Shown in pieces: positions 57,453 through 64,000 of a stretch of DNA of 64,000 nt (position 1 is the stretch's first letter; every line of letters begins with the position of its first letter). The DNA is from CAZHZT01 sp964537285 (GTDB lineage: Bacteria; Bacteroidota; Bacteroidia; Chitinophagales; Saprospiraceae), in NCBI GenBank assembly GCA_964537285.1, contig CAZHZT010000013.1, positions 1 to 64,000 of the forward strand, written 5' to 3'. The notes below the pieces were generated by a model. That model was not told the DNA's origin. It made no database searches and worked only from the letters and a program-made list of their open reading frames with translations. The position numbers and the translations under genes were made by a program.

Positions 57453-60400
57453 CTATTCAAATTTCACCTCTAGTGCTAGTCCACGTAATTCGTGCACTAG
57501 TACGTTGAATGATTCCGGTATATTTGGATCTGGTAGCGGGTCACCTTTTACGATGGCCTCATAGGCTTTCGCCCGACCAATAATATCATCAGACTTAATG
57601 GTAAGAAGTTCCTGCAAAATGCTGGCAGCTCCGAAAGCCTCCAGTGCCCATACCTCCATTTCACCAAAACGCTGACCACCAAACTGTGCTTTACCACCCA
57701 ATGGCTGCTGCGTAATCAATGAGTAAGGACCAATAGAACGAGCGTGCATTTTATCATCTACCATGTGCGATAATTTCAGCATGTAAATAACCCCTACGGT
57801 TGCTTGCTGGTGGAATCGATCGCCTGTTTCTCCGTCGTGCAAGTAGGTCTGTCCAAGACTTGGCAAGCTGGCTTTATCACAGAACTCATCAATTTCCTCC
57901 AAGCTGGCCCCATCGAAAATCGGTGTACCGAATTTCATGCCCAACTTCTCTCCGGCCCATCCAAGTACGGTTTCGAAAATCTGCCCAAGATTCATCCTTG
58001 ACGGCACTCCAAGGGGGTTTAGAACAATATCCACCGGAGTTCCATCTTCAAGGAAAGGCATATCCTCAATCCTTACGATCCTTGCCACAATTCCCTTATT
58101 ACCGTGCCTTCCTGCAAGCTTATCACCTACTTTAAGCTTACGCTTTTTAGCCAAATAAACTTTTGCAAGTTTTAATACCCCTGCCGGAAGCTCATCCCCG
58201 ATACTAACGTTAAATTTCTCTCTCTTGTATCTTCCTATCTCCTCATTTAACTTAATTGTATAATTGTGCAACAGTCGAGCAACCAAAGTATTCGTATGAG
58301 GATCATCCGTCCAGTTACTGTAATCAACTACCGTGTAGTCAATGTCACGAAGTACAGGAGGTGTAAATTTCGTTCCTTTAGTAATTAATTCCTCGTTGTA
58401 GATACTCTTTACGCCCTGAGCAATTTTATCCTTGATCAATACCAGTAATTTATCAATCAATTTGGTGCGCAGCTCGTTGGTCGCAATCGCATGTTGTTCA
58501 TCTAGTTTGTTCAGAAGTTCTTTTTCCTGAACTTTTTGAACTTTATCTTTTTTCGCGCGTGCAAACAATTGCTTGTTGATAACAATGCCTTTCAAAGATG
58601 GAGGCGCTTTCAAACTAGCATCCTTAACATCTCCGGCTTTATCACCAAAGATGGCGCGAAGTAATTTTTCCTCTGGTGTAGGATCTGACTCCCCTTTAGG
58701 CGTAATCTTTCCTATGAGGATATCACCGTCTTTCACCCAGGCACCAACCCGGATGATCCCATTTTCATCGAGATCTTTTGTTGCTTCTTCACTAACGTTT
58801 GGAATATCATTTGTCAGTTCTTCCTCACCAAGCTTAGTATCCCGTACATCCAGCTCAAAGTGCTCAATATGCAAGCTGGTAAAGACATCTTCTCTTACCA
58901 CACGTTCGGAAAGTACAATAGCATCCTCAAAGTTATATCCTTTCCAGGGCATGAATGCCACTTTCATGTTTTGCCCAAGTGCTAACTCCCCTTTTTGAGT
59001 TGCATATCCATCACAAAGGATCATTCCTCTGACTACACGATCACCTTTTCTTACAATTGGCTTCAGGTTGATACAAGTACCCTGGTTCGTTCTTCTGAAC
59101 TTTGTCAATTTGTAGGACTTCTTGCTATCCTCGAAAGAAACCAGTTGATCTTCAGGTGTTCGATCATAACGGATTACAATTTCGTTAGCATCAACGTATT
59201 CCACTACTCCATCACCTTCGGCATTGATCAACATTCGGGAATCACGCGCCACTTTACCTTCCAAACCAGTACCCACAACAGGCGAATTTGGACGAATAAG
59301 CGGTACAGCCTGACGCTGCATGTTCGATCCCATCAAGGCACGGTTGGCATCATCGTTCTCAAGGAAAGGAATCATAGAGGCAGAAACCCCAACAATCTGG
59401 TTAGGAGCTACATCCATGTATTCGATCTCTTCCGGAGTCAAAACCGGGAATTCACCGTGTTCCCTGCATTTGATACGATCCGAAATAAATGCTCCACCTT
59501 CTTCAATTGGGGCGTTGGCCTGAGCGATTTTCTTAAAATCCTCTCCTTCAGCAGATAGATATTGGATATCCCGATCCATTTCTACCACACCATCTTTCAC
59601 AGGGCGATAAGGAGTTTCAAGGAAGCCCATTTTATTCACCTTCGCCAATACACATAATGTAGAGATCAATCCAATGTTAGGCCCTTCCGGGGTTTCAATA
59701 GTACAAAGACGGCCATAGTGAGAATAGTGAACGTCCCGCACCTCAAAGCCCGCACGTTCCCTGGAAAGCCCTCCGGGACCGAGCGCCGAAATTCTTCTTT
59801 TATGCGTTATTTCAGAAAGCGGATTCGTCTGATCCAAAAACTGAGATAATTGACTCGTTCCAAAAAAAGAGTTAATTACTGAGGACAATGTACGCGCATT
59901 GATCAGGTCAATTGGCGTAAATACTTCGTTATCCCTGACATTCATCCGTTCACGGATAGTACGTGCCATACGGGCAAGACCTACGCCAAACTGTGCATAC
60001 AACTGCTCTCCTACTGTACGAACACGACGATTGCTCAAGTGATCAATATCATCGATCTCAGCCATCTGATTCATCAAACTCACAAGGTATTTAACGATTG
60101 AGATGATATCCTCTTTCGTTAACACCAAAGTTTCAGTAGGAATATTCGTTTTCAGCTTCTTATTGATCTTGTATCGGCCTACTTCTCCAAGATTGTATCT
60201 CTTGTCAGAAAAGAAGAGTTTATCGATAATACCTCTCGCGGTTTCTTCATCCGGTGGATCGGTACCACGCAGCTGACGATAGATGTACTGAACCGCTTCA
60301 ATTTCCGAGCTCGAAGGATCTTTCTGAAGCGTATTATAGATGATAGAATAGTCTTCTTCTATATCTTCTCTTTGCAGAATAACGATTTCGGTATCTGCTT

Positions 60401-61274
60401 CGAGGATCAGTTCGATGTTTTGTTCATCAAGGATACTATCCCGCTCAAGAATAATTTCGTTACGTTCAATAGTAACTACCTCCCCGGTATCTTCGTCAAC
60501 GAAGTCCTCCGTCCATTTCTTCAATACCCTTGCTGCTAATTTTCTTCCAAGCGAATTCTCCAGGCTATCTCTATCGGCAGAAATTTCTTCAGCCAGATCA
60601 AAAATATCCAGGATTTCCTTGTCGGAATCAAAACCAATTGCTCTAAGTAAAGTCGTAACAGGGAATTTTTTCTTACGGTCAATGTAAGCATACATAACCG
60701 TGTTGATATCCGTAGCGAACTCCATCCAGGCGCCCTTAAAAGGAATAACCCTGGCGGAATAAATTTTCGTTCCGTTAGGGTGAAAACTTTGCCCGAAGAA
60801 AACTCCGGGAGAGCGGTGAAGCTGAGAAACAATAACCCTTTCCGCCCCATTGATCACAAAAGTTCCCTTTGGGGTCATGTAAGGTATGTTCCCAAGGAAA
60901 ACATCCTGAACAATAGTTTGAAAGTCAACGTGCTCCTCATCATTACAGGAAAGACGAAGCTTCGCTTTAAGGGGTACGCTATAGGTCAACCCTCTTTGCA
61001 TACACTCTTCGACAGTATAGCGGGGAGGATCTATAAAGTAGTCTAAAAATTCAAGTACGAAAATGTTCCGCGCATCAGTAATAGGAAAATTTTCCTGAAA
61101 TACCTTGTACAAGCCCTCATTCATACGATTTTCGGGCGTAGTTTCAAGTTGAAAGAATTCTTTAAAAGATTTCAATTGTATTTCAAGAAGATCCGGATAA
61201 CCTGAAGGTAATTTGATTTTTCCGAAGTTAAAGCGTTTCGCTTCTTCGGTATTAGGTAAGACACCGTGCCTCAT
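57453..61274 (-). CDS. rpoB: DNA-directed RNA polymerase subunit beta (1273 aa)
   Basis: This is the second-largest polymerase subunit. The rifampicin-binding cluster near residue ~470 reads FGTSQLSQFLDQTNPLSEITHKRRISALGPGG, with wild-type residues at the classic resistance positions. ETPEGPNIGLI and the C-terminal KFGTPIFDGASLEEI / GGKAQFGGQRFGEMEVWALEAFGA regions are intact. Length is normal. ATG at 61274 (MRHGVLPNTEEAKR). It follows rplL after an unusually long 530-bp gap that contains a hairpin and a boxA-armed element, so partial uncoupling from the ribosomal genes is likely. Confidence 0.99.
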   Translation of the reverse strand: MRHGVLPNTEEAKRFNFGKIKLPSGYPDLLEIQLKSFKEFFQLETTPENRMNEGLYKVFQENFPITDARNIFVLEFLDYFIDPPRYTVEECMQRGLTYSVPLKAKLRLSCNDEEHVDFQTIVQDVFLGNIPYMTPKGTFVINGAERVIVSQLHRSPGVFFGQSFHPNGTKIYSARVIPFKGAWMEFATDINTVMYAYIDRKKKFPVTTLLRAIGFDSDKEILDIFDLAEEISADRDSLENSLGRKLAARVLKKWTEDFVDEDTGEVVTIERNEIILERDSILDEQNIELILEADTEIVILQREDIEEDYSIIYNTLQKDPSSSEIEAVQYIYRQLRGTDPPDEETARGIIDKLFFSDKRYNLGEVGRYKINKKLKTNIPTETLVLTKEDIISIVKYLVSLMNQMAEIDDIDHLSNRRVRTVGEQLYAQFGVGLARMARTIRERMNVRDNEVFTPIDLINARTLSSVINSFFGTSQLSQFLDQTNPLSEITHKRRISALGPGGLSRERAGFEVRDVHYSHYGRLCTIETPEGPNIGLISTLCVLAKVNKMGFLETPYRPVKDGVVEMDRDIQYLSAEGEDFKKIAQANAPIEEGGAFISDRIKCREHGEFPVLTPEEIEYMDVAPNQIVGVSASMIPFLENDDANRALMGSNMQRQAVPLIRPNSPVVGTGLEGKVARDSRMLINAEGDGVVEYVDANEIVIRYDRTPEDQLVSFEDSKKSYKLTKFRRTNQGTCINLKPIVRKGDRVVRGMILCDGYATQKGELALGQNMKVAFMPWKGYNFEDAIVLSERVVREDVFTSLHIEHFELDVRDTKLGEEELTNDIPNVSEEATKDLDENGIIRVGAWVKDGDILIGKITPKGESDPTPEEKLLRAIFGDKAGDVKDASLKAPPSLKGIVINKQLFARAKKDKVQKVQEKELLNKLDEQHAIATNELRTKLIDKLLVLIKDKIAQGVKSIYNEELITKGTKFTPPVLRDIDYTVVDYSNWTDDPHTNTLVARLLHNYTIKLNEEIGRYKREKFNVSIGDELPAGVLKLAKVYLAKKRKLKVGDKLAGRHGNKGIVARIVRIEDMPFLEDGTPVDIVLNPLGVPSRMNLGQIFETVLGWAGEKLGMKFGTPIFDGASLEEIDEFCDKASLPSLGQTYLHDGETGDRFHQQATVGVIYMLKLSHMVDDKMHARSIGPYSLITQQPLGGKAQFGGQRFGEMEVWALEAFGAASILQELLTIKSDDIIGRAKAYEAIVKGDPLPDPNIPESFNVLVHELRGLALEVKFE

Positions 61275-61497
61275 TGATATATGATTCGTGTTTATGATTT
61301 TCCAATCTAGTTGGGGAGAATACCCCTAAGTAAAAGCCAAATAATAATTCTCCGATTTGGGCGGTCATTTTTGAAACCATACTTCGTTGAAAAGCTTCGC
61401 TTATGCCCTGCATTGCCTACTTTTTTCGCCTCGTTTGGCTTCAAAACGAACTCCCCTAAATCAAAAGCTTAATTTTTAGCTGTTACAAAAAAATAAG

Positions 61498-61607
61498 GTT
61501 CTTTGACATAAATTGTGATAAAATGAAGTTTAAAAATGATAACCCCTTCAGCCAGCAGGGCATTCAGGTCTTATCATTTTTAAACTCCACACAATTTGTC
61601 AAAGAAC
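61498..61607 (+). repeat. boxA-armed palindromic element, copy 3
   Basis: GTTCTTTGACATAAATTGTG on the left and CACAATTTGTCAAAGAAC on the right. Inner arms are GAAGTTTAAAAATGATAA and its near complement, and the loop is CTTCAGCCAGCAGGGCATTC. Long arm and loop are oriented as in copy 1. It lies in the rplL-rpoB gap. Confidence 0.85.
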
Positions 61608-61728
61608 GAAAAATAAAAAACCTCAATTTACTATAACTAAGAAATCAAGTATATTGTTTATTTTTGCCATCGGTATAGTGTACGTATATGAAACGATCAC
61701 TAGATAAAAAAATTTCAGAGACGACAAT

Positions 61729-61761
61729 AGGCCTAGCCGATACTAACTACCGGCTAAGCCT
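61729..61761 (-). terminator. Hairpin downstream of rplL, possible attenuator
   Basis: AGGCCTAGCCG and CGGCTAAGCCT form an 11-bp GC-rich stem (one mismatch) around an 11-nt loop, ~44 bp past the rplL stop. On the minus strand a T7 run follows only after ~18 nt. Attenuation between rplL and rpoB is known in other bacteria, which makes a partial terminator plausible here. Confidence 0.5.
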
Positions 61762-61804
61762 CTTGTGAAACTATTTTGGGATAACCCCAGCATAACCGCC
61801 GGAA

Positions 61805-62188
61805 TTACTTCAACTCAACTTCAGCACCCAAGGCCTCAAGCGCCTCTTTAATTTTCTCAGCTTCTTCTTTAGGAACACCCTCTTTGACCGGGCCAGGAGC
61901 ACCGTCAACGATTCCTTTCGCATCTTTCAATCCAACCCCAAGAAGCGTTTTAACCTCTTTTACAACTTTGAGTTTAGCGGATCCGGCAGAGTTAAGAATT
62001 ACGTCGAATTCTGTTTTCTCCTCAACAGCTGCTTCTACACTATCTGCTCTTGCACCAGGAGCAGCAACAGCAACTGCAGCAGCAGCCGGCTCGATATTAT
62101 AATCATTCTTAAGTATCCCTGCCAAGTCATTGACCTCTTTGATAGTAAGGTTGACCAGCGTTTCTGCAAGCTCTTTTAAATCTGCCAT
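61805..62188 (-). CDS. rplL: 50S ribosomal protein L7/L12 (127 aa)
   Basis: This stalk protein recruits translation factors to the ribosome. The N-terminal dimerisation helices (MADLKELAETLVNLTIKEVNDLAGILKNDYNIEPA), the Ala-rich hinge (AAAAVAVAAPGA, ~34-45) and the C-terminal factor-binding domain (KTEFDVILNSAGSAKLKVVKEVKTLLGVGLKDAKGIVDGAP) are all present. Length is normal. It lies 86 bp downstream of rplJ in the same operon. Confidence 0.99.
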   Translation of the reverse strand: MADLKELAETLVNLTIKEVNDLAGILKNDYNIEPAAAAVAVAAPGARADSVEAAVEEKTEFDVILNSAGSAKLKVVKEVKTLLGVGLKDAKGIVDGAPGPVKEGVPKEEAEKIKEALEALGAEVELK

Positions 62189-62274
62189 TTTACAATAATT
62201 TAAATAATTTTCAGTACTAAAATGTTTAAAACCAATATGTGCGTGTAAAACTTGGAAGCCTTAATTAATTTGCA

Positions 62275-62820
62275 TTAGCTATCGCCCTTGGGTTCTCCCC
62301 CGCGTTCTTCTAATGCTTTCAATAAATTCATAATTGTGTCCCCTCCTGACTTCAGAGCACCTACTAAGTTCTTTATCGGTGATTGTAACAACCCGATAAC
62401 ATCCCCGATTAATTCTTCTTTCGACTTAAGTTTCGTAAGTGCTTCTATACTCTCATCTCCTTCATAAATTGCTGAATCAATGTAAGCAGCTTTCAGGATC
62501 GGCCTTTCATTATCTTTTCTAAAATCCTTTAATATACGGGCAGGAACATTATTCACCTCTGTAAATAGTAATGCAGTAGGGCCTTTAAAAGCCGGGAAGA
62601 TGCCTTCATAGTTCTTTTCTTTAGGAGCACCTTCCAGAGCCTTTTTTGCTAAGGTATTTTTTACTACGCGCATTTCAACGCCCTGTTCAAAGCAAAGCCT
62701 TCTGAAAGCATTTACTTTTTCCACAGTCATTGTTGAGGCATCAGCCACGTAAAAGAAAGGAGTATTTTCAAATTTATCTTTGAGTTCTTCAATTAGAACA
62801 GTTTTTTCCGCTTTTGTCAT
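62275..62820 (-). CDS. rplJ: 50S ribosomal protein L10 (181 aa)
   Basis: L10 anchors L7/L12 dimers to the ribosome. MTKAEKTVLIEELKDKF, the RNA-binding region (VEMRVVKNTLAKKALEG) and KGPTALLFTE are typical of the family. The C-terminal helix (NLVGALKSGGDTIMNLLKALEERGG) is the L12-binding part. Length is slightly above 165-175 aa but within range. The 75-bp leader before the ATG at 62820 is where an L10 autoregulatory leader would be expected. Confidence 0.98.
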   Translation of the reverse strand: MTKAEKTVLIEELKDKFENTPFFYVADASTMTVEKVNAFRRLCFEQGVEMRVVKNTLAKKALEGAPKEKNYEGIFPAFKGPTALLFTEVNNVPARILKDFRKDNERPILKAAYIDSAIYEGDESIEALTKLKSKEELIGDVIGLLQSPIKNLVGALKSGGDTIMNLLKALEERGGEPKGDS

Positions 62821-62895
62821 TTCTAAAAATTTATAGGAGCTTTAACATAAAATTTATAAAACAAAGCCATAATCACCTCTGGTCAATTACCAAAA
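62821..62895 (-). promoter_or_regulatory. Possible L10 leader
   Basis: The rplA-rplJ gap can form a hairpin on the minus strand from GGTAATTGACC and a second from GGCTTT with AAAGCTCC. In many bacteria L10-L12 represses translation by binding such a leader. I cannot confirm the conserved kink-turn core by eye, so this rests mainly on position. Confidence 0.3.
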
Positions 62896-63588
62896 TTAAC
62901 GAACTGTTTTAGTGTCAATTGGAATCCCCGGACTCATCGTACTAGCAACAGTTAAGGACCTCAAATAGATCCCCTTAGCTGTAGAAGGCTTCATTTTAAT
63001 TAAAGTATCAAGAATTTCATTAGCGTTATCTGCAAGCTTATCCGGAGCGAAAGAAACACGCCCAACCGAAGCATGGATGATGCCATACTTATCAACACGG
63101 AAAGAAATCTTACCTTTTTTCACTTCAGCTACAGCTGCACCAACATTGGGTGTTACGGTACCTGTTTTGGGGTTGGGCATCAACCCTCTTGGCCCCAGTA
63201 TACGCCCCAAACGACCTACCTTTGCCATAACATTAGGTGTCGCAATGACCACATCAACATCTGTCCAACCACCTTGAACTTTTTCAACAAATTCATCCAG
63301 CCCCGCATAATCAGCCCCGGCATCCAAAGCTTCCTGTTCCTTATCCGGTGTACAGAAAACAAGTACGCGCTTTGTTTTACCTGTACCATGAGGCAAACTA
63401 ACCGTTCCCCTCAAGGCCTGATCCGCTTTACGTGGATCTACTCCGAGCCGCACATGTATATCAACGGAAGCATCGAATTTTGCAGTGTTAATTTCCTTTA
63501 TAAGCCCCATGGCCTCAAGGATAGAATATTCCCTGCCCTTTTCAACTTTCTCGTTTGCAGCTTTACGTTTTTTAGAAACTTTACCCAT
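62896..63588 (-). CDS. rplA: 50S ribosomal protein L1 (230 aa)
   Basis: L1 forms the mobile stalk near the ribosomal E site and usually autoregulates its operon. MGKVSKKRKAANEKV and the signature GRLGRILGPRGLMPNPKTGTV (~127-147) are clear, as are VDIHVRLGVDPRKADQ and the C-terminal LRSLTVASTMSPGIPID. Length is normal. It is 229 bp downstream of rplK; that gap, normally short, contains a boxA-armed palindromic element. Confidence 0.99.
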   Translation of the reverse strand: MGKVSKKRKAANEKVEKGREYSILEAMGLIKEINTAKFDASVDIHVRLGVDPRKADQALRGTVSLPHGTGKTKRVLVFCTPDKEQEALDAGADYAGLDEFVEKVQGGWTDVDVVIATPNVMAKVGRLGRILGPRGLMPNPKTGTVTPNVGAAVAEVKKGKISFRVDKYGIIHASVGRVSFAPDKLADNANEILDTLIKMKPSTAKGIYLRSLTVASTMSPGIPIDTKTVR

Positions 63589-63700
63589 TATAAAAAGTTT
63601 TGAGGTCCGAACGTCCTTTTTTCAAGTTTATAAATTCTTGCCATTCGGAAAGAATCTGATCTAAAATGAAAAAGAACTTCCTCTGATATGAAAAAATATC

Positions 63701-63809
63701 TTCTTTGAAAAATTGTGTGGAATTTGAAAATGATAGCCCTTGAATGCCCTTTTGGCTGAAAGGATTATCATTTTGAAGTTCCGTTTTTTCACAATTTATG
63801 TCAAAAAAC
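63701..63809 (-). repeat. boxA-armed palindromic element, copy 4
   Basis: TTCTTTGAAAAATTGTG on the left and CACAATTTATGTCAAAAAAC on the right. The whole element, arms and loop (complement of TTTCAGCCAAAAGGGCATTC), is the reverse of copies 1 and 3. It lies between rplK (8 bp from its stop) and rplA. Confidence 0.82.
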
Positions 63810-63817
63810 TAGAATTA

Positions 63818-64000
63818 TTAACTATCGCTTGCACTTTCGCCAGAAGCCCACGGTGGAGGACCATCAACGGTAAGTCCCATGCTACGAGCCGTACCTGCTA
63901 TCATACTCATTGCTGATTCGATTTTGAAGGCGTTAAGATCCGGCATTTTATTTTCAGCAATTGCTTTGATCTGGTCCCAGGTTACCTTACCTACTTTGTC
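63818..64000 (-). CDS. rplK: 50S ribosomal protein L11, C-terminal part (60 aa in window)
   Basis: The window ends inside this gene, so only the last 60 residues are visible. They read DKVGKVTWDQIKAIAENKMPDLNA, then SAMSMIAGTARSMGLTVDG and end in SGESASDS. This is the C-terminal rRNA-binding domain of L11, with the conserved GTARSMG that contacts the GTPase-associated region of 23S rRNA. The acidic extra tail after the usual VDG ending is short. It heads the cluster rplK-rplA-rplJ-rplL-rpoB-rpoC. Confidence 0.96.
   Translation of the reverse strand, partial: DKVGKVTWDQIKAIAENKMPDLNAFKIESAMSMIAGTARSMGLTVDGPPPWASGESASDS

Larger units (their letters stand above)
61275..61804. other. 530-bp gap between rplL and rpoB
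   Basis: The gap holds the rplL-proximal hairpin (61729-61761) and a boxA-armed element (61498-61607). A 21-codon plus-strand ORF at 61688 overlaps the hairpin and is not supported. I could not identify a convincing minus-strand promoter for rpoB. Confidence 0.5.

Noticed and set aside
61688..61753. 21-codon plus-strand ORF in the rplL-rpoB gap, after a TATTTTTG box
   Set aside because: No −33 box at the right distance, overlaps the rplL hairpin, and the peptide has no recognisable features.

Overview
The window comes from a Bacteroidota chromosome, most likely a Saprospiraceae-type gliding or surface-associated bacterium. The evidence is several giant exported proteins ending in type IX secretion (T9SS) sorting domains, SprB repeats, promoters of the Bacteroidota form (TTG, about 19-20 bp, TAnnTTTG), a SusC/CirA-like TonB receptor, and the gene order rplK-rplA-rplJ-rplL-rpoB-rpoC. 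Species cannot be fixed from the sequence alone.

Layout. 1-38.7 kb is a surface-protein island: a 3098-aa SprB-repeat adhesin (minus), a small beta-barrel protein (minus), a 3156-aa secreted reprolysin-like metalloprotease on a PKD-domain stalk (plus), a 2560-aa adhesin with a P-domain-like N-terminus (plus), an ArnT/PMT-type membrane glycosyltransferase (plus) and a 2752-aa adhesin (plus). Three of the giants share a type B C-terminal sorting module; the protease ends in a type A module. 38.7-42.1 kb holds a TonB-dependent receptor preceded by a clear TPP riboswitch, so it is probably a thiamine (or precursor) importer, next to a NadR-like P-loop kinase. 42.3-46.8 kb is a plus-strand run: a conserved hypothetical, era, der, rfbC and rfbD. 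46.9-49.2 kb holds a HigBA-type toxin-antitoxin pair with a short toxin, a cruciform-like repeat, a porin-family protein and a heptamer repeat. 49.3-52.7 kb has a fifth T9SS cargo protein and riboflavin synthase. 52.8-64 kb is the minus-strand RNA polymerase and ribosomal-protein cluster, cut by the window end inside rplK.

The most unusual content is between the genes. A family of roughly 100-110-bp palindromic elements, whose arms begin with GTTCTTTGACA (similar to rRNA boxA antitermination sites), lies in the rplK-rplA, rplL-rpoB and rpoB-rpoC gaps and in at least three other gaps. A second palindrome (GAGTCATCCCGAA and its complement) occurs alone near gene ends and also as the centre of boxA-armed copies, so the elements look modular. 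The rpoB-rpoC gap is almost filled by a nested palindrome able to form a three-way junction. No CRISPR array, rRNA, tRNA or intact insertion sequence was found.
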